NCBI GenBank assembly: GCA_015698045.1
Contig: BLAL01000316.1
Location: forward strand, 124,001 to 188,000
Source of the DNA: Rhizophagus clarus
Lineage: Eukaryota; Glomeromycota; Glomeromycetes; Glomerales; Glomeraceae
DNA: 64,000 nt
Direction of reading: 5' to 3'
Shown: positions 25,573 to 38,100 of the stretch, one piece after another
Numbering within the stretch: position 1 is the stretch's first letter
Layout of the letters: the number at the start of each line of letters is the position of its first letter
Made by a program: the position numbers and the translations under genes
Notes under the pieces: generated by a model
What the model saw: the letters and a program-made list of their open reading frames with translations, nothing else
Databases searched by the model: none
What the model was told of the DNA's origin: nothing

Positions 25573-28500
25573 CTACTGTAAAAATCGACATCCCATCTTG
25601 CAAAGGCTGTTACTAAGTAGCACCGTTAGACGACCCATTAAACCCAACAAAATAATTATACCATGGTAATCCGAAAGCTATTGAGTTCTTAAACCAATCA
25701 GTTGCAAAGTCACGTGAAGTCACGAGAGGAGTCAGAGGAGGTAAAGAGGAGAAAGGCATGTATGTAGTAGCAGACAAATTAGATGGCCGAGGGGTAGTCT
25801 TCAATTTTAAAGTAATGTTCATCACGTCTTCCCATTTGGCTTTATCATAAGAACGTGGATTCCAAACTCTTTTTCTAAGTCAGTGAATGAAATGGTTATA
25901 AATCGCAGCTACGACCTTCATAGCAGATGACCTGGGAATGGATAAATCAACAAACAGGTTAACAAAAACCTTGGGCAAGCAACCGCGAATAAGAGCGTAA
26001 GAAGACCAATTGGAGAGAGAAAATTTTTAACAGGAGAGAGAAGAAAGTTTCGCAAGCGATGGTGTAGGATCAACCTTAATCAGCTCGCAAGCCTCTTTAA
26101 GTTTAGAAAATAAATAATTTTGGTAAGATTGTAGGATTTGATGTGTAGTACTACGGCGCGTAGAGCATAAAATTAAATACATCAAATCTTCCTTATGGTC
26201 GTAATATGAGCGGCAAGTTAAAAAGTCTATATACAGATCAGGACAGGTAATTTTCAGTTTTTCCAACAAAGGCAAATCATCCAGGAAGAGCTTGAATTTA
26301 AAGGTATAGTGCCAGAAAGCATGATGAGCGGTAAAAGAAGCATCATATACCAGAGAAAATTGTAAAGTAAACCAAGTAAACTCCCAATCAATAACGTAGT
26401 CATTACAGTCACATAATAAAAAGGTGAACTGGAAACGTTTTAATAATAACAAATCCATCATACAAGTAGAATAATAATGTTGCTTGAGAAGACGTCAAGG
26501 ATTGGATTCACACACGATATCATCATAAACAAGGCGAATATCATGTGAGGATGTATAATCATCAATATGTAAGGATGTAACGTCATCAGATAAATGGGCG
26601 GTGTTAGCCAAAGAGTCAGCAAATTCGTTCCAATAGTTGCCATTATGACCCTTAACTTTAATGGGAAGAACGGTGAACTGATTCCCATAAATGCAGCGTT
26701 CAATACTAGCCCAAAGTTCAAAATTAGAAGTCTTGTAATATAGACGACTGTTAGTATAAGAAAAAGAGGCACAAAGACGTAGACCATCAATAGTAGTTTG
26801 GGAGTCAGTATAAATAGAAACTGTAGAATCAGCAGGAGTAACCGCTAAAGTGGCAAAAATAGCAGCGGCTTCAGCACGAGAGAAGGAGGGCCAATCCCGT
26901 ATAGAACCACAAGCATAGATAGCAACAGAATTAAGATAGCCAGCATCATGAATAACTTGCACCCAAGACCAGCCCATCGAGACTTCAGCGGTGCTAAGAT
27001 TGATAAGAGATCCATCCGTATAATAACAATAATGGGAATGTGGTGCAAGGACAACAGGAGTAGGAAGGTGAGACAACCTAGTAGTAAAAGATACTGCAGC
27101 AAAGGGGCGGTTAACTGTAGAAGAAGACAGAGAAAAATCTGGAGAAAGATCCAGACGATGAAAGTAAGAAGTAACAAAGTTACTAAGATCAGCCCAGGAA
27201 TGAGAGGATATAATCTTGGTAGTATTCTGACAAATACGTTCATTAATAGTGGATAAAACCAGAGATTGGAGTAAAGAGACTTTAAAGGTACAACGAGTAC
27301 TGTCAGAAGGATGAGTGCTAGCTGTAGAAAAAGGGGTGTGCGCGTCACAGCTCAAACAAGGGCGGAGACAGATGAGATCACTGGGAAAAGATAAACAATC
27401 AGAGATCCAGTAGACGATAACACATGTGTTTTTTGCAAGTTGAACACTGAGTTGCTTGCCAAAGAGCGGTACATCAACATCATCCAATGTAACAATCCAC
27501 TTTCTATTAGTACGGGAAGTAGAGACACCTGGAGATAAAGTAACAGTTGAAGTAATTAAAGGGGAGCAGACATATCGATCCTGCAGCTGATCGTTAGAAT
27601 CAGGAATGGTGGTATTGGCTCTAACGTCCAAATACCATTTGTGAGGAAGAGCACGTTCCCATTTATTAGATAAATGGGCAAGGTGTTTAGATCAGTAAGC
27701 AGACTAGGAGATAAGGTAAGAACCCGTAGACGTGATTAATTGTGACAAATAAAAAAGATGTTTTCGCCATAAAATTTTGAGGCTGTCCTTGAAGACTCTT
27801 GAGCTCATACACAAGAACAAAGGAGTATGGCCAGGTAGAGTAATATCAGTGAGGTTAACGTAGAGTGCGTGCTAAAACCGAAAAGAAGTAGGAACCATGG
27901 AAGTGATAGTGCAAGCGATATAATCTTATTTGAAAAAACCCAAAGTGGACCATAAAGACCAATCATCCACCATTAAAGGAGAAATAGGAATTAAAAATCG
28001 ATACTGTATCAACATTAAACAATATAAAAATAAATGTTGAATAAAAAGAGTAGAAGAATTAGCCATCAAAAATAAATTAATGATATGACACTGTCTTTGG
28101 TGATGAAACAAATTAATTAAGCCTAAAGCCTGGGGAAGATACAACAGGGAATTAGGAAGAGATCGTGAAAAATTAGCCTTATGCTTGATTAATGAACATG
28201 TATGTTGCGTGGACACATCACAATCCTTTTCAGTAAGATGGGTAACTTGCATACGGTATTCAAGTTTAGGAACGAGCACCGTATTGTATAAGTAGACCAC
28301 TTGCTTGGCAGAGAGCTTAGCTGGCCGGAGAGTAGCGGCAAAGGAGTTGCATTCATTAGCGATCTGTTGCTAAACGAAGGCACGAGAACCTTTAAGGTTA
28401 AATCAGACCCCTAAAAAACGGAAAGAAGAAGTAATAGAAATAGGAGTAATTTGCAAAGTAGAAATAGTATTCAAAGACGATAATGTTAAGTTAAAATCCA

Positions 28501-31214
28501 CCAGAGAAAGAGAAGAAGTGGTAGTTAAAGGTAATGAGTTAGAAATTAAAGTATATTTCTGATGATTAACAGAAGTGTTGTTAAGAGTGTAAAATTCTTC
28601 AGTAATAGATAACATATACTCTATTCCAGATTTAGTCGAGGAAATAAGGGTAGAATTATCCATAAAAACCAAGTTGCTAATCTTGAGATCAGGAATGGTG
28701 ATGACCGCAAAGGGTGACAGTGAAACAAATTGTAAAATATAAGGGTCAACTATCTCGTATTTCAATACAGTAAGTAAAGGGTCAATATAAATAACCCATA
28801 AGAGCGGTGAAATAACCTCGCCTTGATCAATGCCAATGCGAACTCTGTATGAGGGAGTATCACCATGAGCAGTAAACACCCGATTGGATCAGTTCATGAA
28901 AAGTGACAAAATGAGCATAATAGCTGTAAAGGGCAAACATAAACGTTTCAAGGCGAATTTTAGCATAGTAAGATTAACAGAATTACAGAATCAAACGCTT
29001 TGGAAATGTCCTGAGAGAAAATTCAGAGGGGGGAGTTGGTTGTAATAACATCATGAATGATGGATTCCAAAGTGATAATAGGGTCACGGCAAGTGCCACC
29101 CGGAAGACCAGTGAAATTGCCACCAGTGAGAATATTATGAGTAGTCAGGATGGAGGATAAACGATTATAAAATAACTTTACAAAGGCTTTTCGAATAGTT
29201 TCCAGAAGAGTGATCAAACGAGTATTCTTTAGCTGGCATTTCCAATCGTGAGGCTTGAAGGATAAGGAAAACTATAGCTTAACGCCAAACGTCTGGAATG
29301 TCAGCAGATGCAAAATACTTCCGAATTAAGATTAATAATAAAGAATTAGCCACAGGGCCTAGATGTTTAAGCATCTCGTATGTGATCATGGAGGGGTCAG
29401 GGGCCTTGCCATTCAGCATCGAGGAAACAACAGAGAGCCATTCCTCTAATGATGGTGGAAGGAGCAAAGGATCATAAGCATCAGACGCTATATCATCTTT
29501 GAGAGTATACACCGAACACCACTGTTCAGGTAAGGCAGATATATCGAAGGGAGGAGAAGCTTTTATGGGTACGAAATTTGGAAGTAATCAACTGCTGCAT
29601 CCGCTACAGCTTTAGGATCCATCAAAAGACGAGGAGTAATAGGGTGATCAATAAAAATCCTGTCAAGGATAATCCTACGCTGAGATCTAAAAAGCGCTGA
29701 ATTAATAAAAGTGGAAATATCTGTATCGAAATTAACATCCCAATTTTCAATGTGAGCCTTGATAGAAGAGTCTTGAAATTTTTTTTCTTTTAAAAGGTGG
29801 AGGCCTCTCAACGTTTTGAACATAGTGATTAAGAAGAATAAAAGATCCGTAAAATTGTTAGTATGACAAGAAGATAAAGTGAGGGGTAAAGTAGGGGGAA
29901 GATACAAGGATAGAGCTATAAAGCTTAGAAATATTTCATAAACGAGTTAAGTGAGAAGATCACTTAACATCGTGAGAAGAGGAAAAAGTAGAGGGGTATT
30001 TGCGCAAGATTCTTATAGAATGGATAACACAGCTAATAAAGCGGCAGTGTTGTATAAGAATTTCCAGGTCTTTGGGTAATTTAGAAGTATGATCATTTCC
30101 AACATTGCGTGCAGGCAAAGTATGATTGGTACTTTTCAAAATAATAGAGTGCAAATATTCACACATTTGATTAACATGCCACGATGAAAAAATAGAAGAA
30201 GAAACGGTGCAAAGAGCATCCGTGTGTGCTAGAAAGGTATCCCATAGCACTGGCGTAATGGAGTCAAACATGAAAATATGACAAGATCGTTGGTTAAGTT
30301 ACTTAGTACGAGCAAGTTTGACAGACATAGTCAAAAAAGAAGAGTCAAAATAAGTGATTACAGGGTTGTGATCAGAGGAACAAATATCCTGCACGTCAAA
30401 AATAAAAGCAGTAAGGAGAAAAAATTTTAATAGGGGGCAAGACTAAACATAATCAATGCGTGAGATAATATCAGCACGGTGGAAGGTACCTAAAGCGTCA
30501 GAAGCATTGAGAAGAGTGAAATTCACATAGCCATGTGAGAGTAAAAAATTGAATAAATGGTGAATACATTTAGAAGTAATTTGTGGTTGATTGAAATAAA
30601 TGGGATAAAATTTGTCCAGATGCATATTGAAGTCACCGCATATAGCGTGATGAAAACCTAAGCGTTTAGCATCAGATAAAGCTTGCAACAAAAGGTCAAT
30701 AGTAGAATCACGCAGGATTTGATCTGAGGTAGGGGGAATATAAACAACAAAAACTCGCAATCTGACACGACCTTTAAAATAAAGGTCAACTGATAACAAG
30801 CATGATGAATGAGAATGATAAGTGTGGACGTACGAGGCTAAAGAGTTTGCTATGAAGAGTGTAACACCGTCTGAAGAGCGGACGTGCTGAGAAGTGTTCA
30901 AAGAAGAAGAAAAAACAGTATAATTAGGAAGTCGCTTAGACAAATATTGCATCTGTTTGGGATGTAGATGGGTATCAACAACACTACTAAAGGTAATGTG
31001 TTTAAGGGAGAAAAAATTATAAAGCTGTTCAATTTTGGCTTGAGAATGCATTTTAAGACCATTAATATTAAACGAAGAAATATTGAACGAATTGAAAATA
31101 GGAGACGATGAAAAAGTAGAAGAGTATAAAGATTCTTGCAGAGAAAAAGAATCTAAACCAATAGGGTTGAGGATTTCGCACAAAAGAGACATAATTAAAA
31201 TTATTGTCCGTCAT
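25573..31214 (-). pseudogene. LINE ORF2, copy D, degraded
   Basis: The start is at 31212-31214 (ATGACGGACAATAA). The ancestral stop is mutated to CAG, so the frame ends one codon later at 25573-25575. The endonuclease (SSFNINGLKM, VVDTH, GDFNMH), RT (GIDQGEVISPLL, VFMDNSTL with the second catalytic Asp changed to Asn), RNase H (YTDGS, RAEAAAI, YTDSQ) and C-terminal region are all recognisable. The frame is broken at a dozen or more places, for example near 30440, 29940, 29570, 29270, 28400, 27925 and 26460. It is non-functional. Confidence 0.9.
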
Positions 31215-31263
31215 TAGTGCACAATGATAAATTCAGATGGGAAAATATAAGAGAAAATGAAAT

Positions 31264-33398
31264 TCAATAGAAATTAGCTACGTTAGCTGAGTTCAGGGAA
31301 GGAGGAGAAGCAATTGAACCAATGAAATTGCTGATAGAGGTAGCGAGCATATTAAGTTTACTCTTGATAGCAGCATGATTATTTTTAATAGCTTGTATTT
31401 CATTATCAGCATGCGGAGTAGGGACGGGGTTGACTAGGTCTGAAGACGTTGAAGCAGAGTCAGGAATAACCGGTGAAGAAATGTGGAGGGGAGTAAGGGT
31501 GCTCGAAAGGGCAAAGCTGGGAACGAGAGGATTAAGGGGTTTAGCACTAAGATCAGCATTACGGGGTGAAGCGAACTGGATCAAAATGAGGACGTCTGAC
31601 AGATCAATGTCTATAATCATGGCAGAATTAGCAGCATCCTTAGAAGAGTCAATGGGAAGAGGATGGAGCCCAAGGTGTTGTTCAATATGCGACATTCTGC
31701 AATCATTGAGTTCTAAGGCCATGATACGATCCTTGACCTGGGTCATATTATGTTGTAGAGATTTCAATAGTGAGAGGATATCACTAGCTGTTTGTGTTGT
31801 TAAAGGGGATGATTGAGTGTTTGGAGGGGCACTCAAAGAATTGCGTAGTATCGCAGAAAAAGAAACTGAACAGTCACGCTTATCAGTAAATTTAGAGCGA
31901 TCACGACCAGTATTGCGAGTAGCTTGAGAAGAAGCAGGCGCAGGTTGAGAAATGCGGGAAGGTTGTGAAGAATCAACACGATCCTGATCAGGGCCTTTGG
32001 AATGGAAGCGTGATCTGGAACGAGAGATAGTGCAAGGATGAGATCGAGCGGGTTAGTTAATATTAAAGCGCTCCTTTAACTTAGAAACAGGATCTCGATT
32101 GCGAGATCGACCACGTTGTTAGTGGCTGAGGCAAAAATTAGGAGTACAACCAAGTTTGCCACATCAGTGACATAGCTTGTTGGTATTAGAGAGAGAATTT
32201 CATTGTAACGTATGTCCCTAGAAACCAATGATCTGTTTCATGGCAGCGTCCATGGTTTTCTGCGAATTGAAAGTGACGTAAACCTATCTCTTGGGTTTAT
32301 AGGAATTGAGAGAGAGAGAAACATTGACAGCCTTAACACTGAGCTCTCGAGTAAGAGGGGCGAGGTCGATGTCTTTAGTATTGGGAGGTAATTGAGTGAG
32401 CGTAGTGACAAATTCGTGACAGAATGCTTTCTGTTCAATGGTGTAGTGACAAGGTGTCACACATAAACAAGTTGAGAAACAATAAACAGCCCATTGAGAA
32501 TCAAAGCGTGCGATAGATTGGGGTGAATTATAAACAATTCTAGCTTGTTGGACTTTAGCATTCTTTCTGGAGTAGACCTGACAAAAAGCGATGTTGCCAA
32601 ACTTTTTAAAGTAAAATACAAGATTATCCTTATTCAGAAAGAATGGGATATCCATGACCTGAATAGTTCAGAGATCTTCATTGCTCCAGAGTTATCATAG
32701 GTCATGTGCATGGAAAAGAAGATCAGGGAATTGTTGATGAGAGGGACCAACACAAGCATCGCATGTTTCAGCAGAATAGAAATGTATAACGAGGCGTTTT
32801 GAGTCACCAGAACCAGTCATTTTCACCTTTCAATCATAGGTTTCTAAAAAGGTGTTGTTAACAGCATCGATTAATGCCTTATTAGTAGTGAAATTTTTTA
32901 AAGTTTTGGGGGTTGAGTTAGGCACAGCTGCAGCTTAAAAATCACATCTATCAAAGGAAAAGGTGGGGGATGCGACAGGTGCAAGATCGATAGGAGGATC
33001 ATTAGCAGTAGCCTTATCAGGTGACGTATTAGGGGAGATGCAGGAGTCATTGTCCTAGCATGCATAGACGCGTTAAGACCTTATGATGCGTCTTGGTTAG
33101 GCACAGATGTGGTCGCAATAGTATTCAGAGGGGAGGAAAGGGAAGTAGCAGCAGTATTATTTTCTTTAGGAGGAGAAGCAGAAGCTTCAACTCCAGTGTC
33201 AGCCGCTGTTTCGGTGATGATGTCTTCATCCATAGCGTGTTTGAAGATAGTTCGAGAGCATTTTTGTTGGACGGTGTTCTCACCATCAGAATCAGAGTTA
33301 TCAGAGTTATTATTATCTTTTTTTCGTTCATGGTGACTGGCCTTCCTACTATTAGGATTAAGGGAGCCGTAACCTCGTCTAGCAACATTATTAAGCAT
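31264..33398 (-). pseudogene. LINE ORF1, copy D, degraded
   Basis: The start at 33396-33398 (MLNNVARRGYGS) and stop at 31264-31266 match the family ORF1. Open pieces cover the N-terminal low-complexity region (33398-33081), the RRM-like region (32655-32284, with MDIPFFLNKDN) and the coiled coil (31836-31264). Between them are stops and frameshifts, and the zinc-knuckle region near 32150 is damaged. The RS-like region is present but out of frame. Confidence 0.85.
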
Positions 33399-33501
33399 AT
33401 TCGAGGACTTTTAGGTAGGGAAAACTATAAGTTTTAAGAAAAAAAGTGTTAGCTAAAAAAATGGACAGAGTGATCAGCAGAAAAAGATGTGCAGATCGTT
33501 A

Positions 33502-33513
33502 GAATTTAAATTC
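33502..33513. repeat. 12-bp palindromic junction D/E
   Basis: GAATTTAAATTC joins the 5' end of D to the 3' end of the short element E (both - strand). Confidence 0.95.
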
Positions 33514-33974
33514 AAGGCAAACGCGGCATAGTAGCCTTTATCTTTATTAATTATTATTAATTCGATACAATTTAAACACATAAAAAGAAACAGAAAAAAT
33601 AAAACTAAACAAAAACAAAGCTATATAGTCTCCTAAGTAAAAATAAAGTAATAAAAATTAATCTAAAAGAATAATCATATTACACTAAATTTCCCTAGAT
33701 GTTCCCCTTTGATATATTCCAACCAAAGTAGAAGCAACTATGCTAACATAATAACGGAAGATATGCCTACTATAAAAATCGACATCCCATCCTGCCAAAG
33801 CTGTTATTAAATAGCACCATTAGACGACCCATCAAACTCAATACGAGATTAAACTAAGGCAATCTATGATCCGTTGAGTTAGTAAACCAATCAGGTATAA
33901 GGTCACGTGAGAGCACGTGGAGGGTCAAAGGAGATGAAAAGGTAAAGGGCACACAAACTGTGTATTCAGGCAAT

Positions 33975-34165
33975 ATGAAAGGCCAAAAGAAAGGGTTCAT
34001 GAGATAAAGATAAAGTCACACGAACAAAAAGAAAAAGAAAAGAAAAGAAAAATCTATAAAAGAAAAATCTATAAAAAGAAAAAAGAAAAGAAAAGAAAAT
34101 TCTAATAATAGAATAGTAAGAATAGTAGAAGGCAAAAATACGTATTCGAAAAAGAATAATCTAAT
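33975..34165 (-). repeat. Polypyrimidine spacer of element E
   Basis: Between the E ORF and the LINE-derived 3' segment is a low-complexity tract rich in TTTTC (AAAAG on +). It includes two copies of AAAAATCTATAAA. No coding sequence is seen. Confidence 0.6.
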
Positions 34166-34696
34166 TCAGATCATGGTCAAGAAGCGCGTACAAACGTGTA
34201 GGATGAAGGTTAGAAATTTCTTTGTTACGTAGTAAAAGGAAACAAAGAAAAAGGAGATGGAGATGATAAGTTGTCGTAAATGGAAATTTTTTCTGCAGTG
34301 TTTTTGGTGTTTTTTCGGCGGAAAAACCTTGAGCCTGGGGAGGTGCTTGATGATTGGTTTGATCATCACCAAATCTGCAAGAGCAACCTCGTGTAGATTA
34401 CTTGATATATCTGGGTCACGTGTCCACATCGACAGACGCAGTTCATCTGTAGTAATTTGCTGCCGACAAGCGGCAAGAGAAAAAGAGCCGTCTAAAATCA
34501 TACTAGAAAGAGTGGCAACATTAGTAACGAGTTGAGCATGTGTCGCAGGCTCAGAAACTATCAAAACGTCAGTAACGAGCTTCAAGAGTAGCTTGCGACA
34601 CTTTTTAAGGTCATTTCGCAACTTGTTGGCTTTAGCGCAGTTACGGCTAACCAAAGCTGTTAAAGAGTCGAGATCTTCAGACGTAAGAGGTTCCAT
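34166..34696 (-). CDS. Unknown 176-aa protein of element E
   Basis: ATG at 34694-34696 and stop at 34166-34168; the frame extends 12 codons further upstream without an ATG. I do not recognise the protein. The N-terminal 130 residues look helical and charged (SRNCAKANKLRNDLKKCRKL), then a basic Lys/His-rich patch (PPKKHQKHCRKNFHLRQL). A hydrophobic tail (SISFFFVSFYYV) may be read-through of the spacer rather than real protein. It has no similarity I can see to ORF1 or ORF2 of the LINE. It sits where ORF1 would be, about 145 bp from the element's 5' end, in the sense orientation. It has no internal stop although the 3' portion of E is decayed. Confidence 0.5.
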   Translation of the reverse strand: MEPLTSEDLDSLTALVSRNCAKANKLRNDLKKCRKLLLKLVTDVLIVSEPATHAQLVTNVATLSSMILDGSFSLAACRQQITTDELRLSMWTRDPDISSNLHEVALADLVMIKPIIKHLPRLKVFPPKKHQKHCRKNFHLRQLIISISFFFVSFYYVTKKFLTFILHVCTRFLTMI

Positions 34697-34841
34697 AACG
34701 TTAGTAGAGGCTCTAACTAAGCCCTGAAACAAGCTTAGCTAGGCAAAAAACTCGAGAAATAGAAGTAAAAACGATAAAAGTGTCTCTGAAAAAAATGGAC
34801 AGAGGGATCGGTGGAAAGAGTTTAGGATCGGCTAGAATTTA

Positions 34842-34853
34842 GAATTTAAATTC
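34842..34853. repeat. 12-bp palindromic junction E/F
   Basis: GAATTTAAATTC joins the 5' end of E to the 3' end of F. An extra partial copy (TAGAATTTAG) precedes it on the E side. Confidence 0.95.
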
Positions 34854-35113
34854 AAGGCAAACGCGGCATAGTAGCCCTTATCTTTATTAATTATAATTAA
34901 ATTGATACAATTTACAAAAAAATAAAAAGAAACAAAATAAAATAAAACTAACTAAAAACAAAGCTATATAGTCTCCTAAGTAAAAATATAGTAATAAACC
35001 TATCCTAAAAAGAATAAATCGCATTACACTAAATTTCCCTAGATCTTCCCTCTTGATATATTCCAACCAAAGTAGAAGCAACTATGCTAACACAATAACG
35101 GATAACATGCTCA

Positions 35114-38100
35114 CTATAAAAATTGACATTCCATCCTGCAAAAGCTGTTATTAGGTAGCACCGTTAGACGACCCATAAAACCCAACAAATGTTTAAACCA
35201 TGGCAAACCTTGAGTCATTGAGTTCTTGATCCAATCAACTTCAGAGTCATGTGAAGTCACGAGATGGGTCAGAGGAAGTAGCGAAGAGAAAGGCATATAT
35301 GAAGTGGCAGGCAAATTAGAAGGCTGAGAAGTAGTTTTTAATTTAAGAGTAATGTTCATCACGTCTTCCCATTTACTTTTGTCATAAGTACGCGGATTCC
35401 AGATGCGTTTTCTAAGCTTCTGGATGAAATTGTTGTGAATCGCGGCTACGACCTTTATAGCAGATTGTCTGGGGATAGATAAATCAACAAATAAATCAAT
35501 AAACATTGTGGGGTAAACAACCCTGGATAAGCGCATAAGAGGACCAATTAGAAGAAGAAATAGTCCAATAAAAGAGAGAGGAGAGTTTCCTAAACATAGG
35601 TGTGAGATCCATATCAGCCAATTCACCAGCTTCTCGAAGTTTGGAAAACAAATGGTTTTGATAGGATTGTAGAATTTGATGCATAACGGATCAGCATTTG
35701 GAGCAGAGGATCAAGTGCATCAAGTCCTCCATGTGATCATGGCACGAGCGGCAGGTAAGAAGGTCGATATACAGATCAGAACGAGTAATCTTCAATTTCT
35801 CCAGGAGAGGCAAGTCGTCAAGAAAGAGTTTAAATTTGAAGGTATAATGCCGTGCAGCATGAGAGGCCTGGAAAGAAGCATCATGGGCCAGAGAAAAGTT
35901 GAGAGTGAACCAAGTGAGATCCCAGTCCACTACATAATCGTCCTTATTATATAAACAATATACAAATTGAAAACGTTTAAGAGATAAGAGATCCTTCAAA
36001 AAGGTGGCCTGAAAGTGGAGCTTGAAGAGCCGCCTAGGGTTGGATTCACAAATAACATTATCATATACCAGGCGGACGTTGTGCGAGGAAGTGTATGCGG
36101 CCGCAGGCAAGAGAGGAGCCATATCAGAGTGATGGGCAGAATTAGCAATAGAGTCAGCAAATTCGTTCCAATAATTGCCATCATGGCCTTTAACCTTGAC
36201 AGAGAGAATCGTGAGGTGCTTCAATCGGATGGAAGATTCAATAGAGGCCTATAGCTCAAAGTTGGTAGATTTGTAATACAGACGACTATTAGTATAGGAA
36301 GAGAAGGCATATAAATTCAAACCATCAATAGCAGCTTGAGAATCCATGTAGATAGAGATGGTAGATTCAGCCGGAGAGACGCTTAAAGCAGCATAGATCG
36401 CAGCAGCTTCAGCTCTAGTAGAAAAAGGCCAGTTTTGTATAGTGCCATGCGCATATGTAGCAACAGAATTGAGATACCCGGCATCAGGTATTAACTGGAC
36501 CCAAGACCAACCCATCGATACTTCAGGTGTTCTGAGGTTAACAAGGAAGCCATCAGTATAATATCGGTAATGAAGCCCTGACGGGAGAGGAACCGAAAAG
36601 GTGAGTATAGAAAAATCATCTAAAGGAGAAGCCACAGTCGAATCGTACTCAACTACGAAAGATGAAGAAGAAAAATCTGGCGAAATATCGAGACGTCTAT
36701 AATAAGGGATCAGAGTAATACTGAGATCCGCCCAAGAGTAAGAAGAAATGACTTCCATGGTAGTCGGTCGAATGTGCTCGCAGTCGGTGGGAAGAATCAA
36801 AGATTTCAACAGAGAAACCTTGAAGGTACAGCGAGGTGGAATGGCTGTATATTTGTTAGCTAAAGGAAATGGAACGTGTGCTTCACAGCCTGGACATGGT
36901 CGAAGGCGGATCACATCACCAGGAGAAGAGAGACAGTCAGATAACCAATGAACTATCATACAGGTATCTTTCTTAGGCTGTACGGTAAGCTGTTTGCCAA
37001 AAAGAGGAGCATCACTTCCATCAAGAGTAACAAGCCAATGCCGATTCTTTTGCGTCATAGTAACGCCAGGGACTAGAGTGACGGAAGAGGTAGCAGAGGG
37101 GGGACATACATAGCGATCCAACAACTGATCATGAGAGTTAGGAAGGGTAGTATTGGCCTTAAGGTCCAGATACCATTTATGAGAAAGAGAACGGTCACGT
37201 TTATCTGCAAGTTGAGCAATATAGGCGGTCTGATAAGCAGTCCAAGAAATGAGATGAGAGCCAGAGGGCACGATTAACTGTGATAAATAATAAAGATGGC
37301 GTTTCCGAAGGACCTTGAGGCAAGCCTTAAAAATATGCGGGCTCATACACAAATATAAAGGGGTATGGCCAGGGAGAGCAAGGTCTGGAAAGGTTAGGAA
37401 AAAGCGAGCATGTTGCAGACGGAATGGGGTAGAAGTCATGGAAGCAATAGTGCAAGCGATATAATCACATCTGAAGGCATTCGAAGTAGACCATAAAGAC
37501 CAATCATCCACCATCAAAGGAGAAATAGGGATTAAAAATCTAAACTGTATCAACATTAATCTATAAATAAACAAACGTTGAATAAAAGGAGTGGAAGAAT
37601 TAGCCATCAAAAACAAATTATTAACATGGCATTGAATCAAATGAAAAGACAAATTGATCAATTCCAAAGCTTGAGAAAGATAAAGTATAGGATTGGGAAG
37701 AGAACGAGAAAAATTAGCTTTGTGTTTAACAAGTGAATATATAGAACGTGTAGCAGCATAACAATCGGCTGCAGAGAGGTGGGTAACTTGCATACGGTAC
37801 TCCAATTTAGGAATGAGTACCGAGTTGTAAAGGTAAACAACTTGTTTGGTAGATAATTTGGCCAGACGAAGAGTGGCGGCGAAGGAATTGCATTCACCAG
37901 CAATCTGTTTTTTAACAAAGTCACGAGAGCCTTTTATGTTAAACCATACCCCTAAAAAACGAAATGAAGAAGTGATAGAAAGAGGAGTAACAGAAATAGA
38001 AGAAATATCATTCAAAGATGATAGGAATAGGTGAAATTCCACGGGAAGAACAGTAGATGTAGTGGTTAGAGGTAACGAATTCGATATCAAAACATATTTT

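Larger units (their letters stand above)
25304..33501 (-). mobile_element. LINE copy D, full length, old
   Basis: A full-length (about 8.2 kb) - strand copy. Its 5' end (TAACGATCTGCACATC) starts next to the 12-mer at 33502-33513, and its 3' end is at the 12-mer 25304-25315. It is the copy adjacent to the gene exon and is badly decayed, mirroring copy C on the other side of the palindrome. Its protein sequence differs clearly from copy C, so the two are separate insertions or very anciently separated copies. Confidence 0.92.
33502..34841 (-). mobile_element. Short non-autonomous LINE derivative E with its own ORF
   Basis: This 1340-bp - strand unit lies between two GAATTTAAATTC junctions. Its 3' part (33502 to about 34010) is homologous to the LINE 3' end: the end of ORF2 plus the full conserved 3' UTR with CTTAGGAGACTATATAG. 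Its 5' end keeps the family 5' UTR block (GATCCCTCTGTCCATTTTTTT). Between them, instead of ORF1 and most of ORF2, is an unrelated ORF (34166-34696) and a purine/pyrimidine-rich spacer. It lacks any RT and was presumably mobilised by the autonomous LINE through the shared ends. Confidence 0.85.

Noticed and set aside
34166-34290. Hydrophobic C-terminus of the E ORF as a membrane segment
   Set aside because: It is encoded by a pyrimidine-rich tract that blends into the low-complexity spacer, so the hydrophobicity may only reflect base composition.
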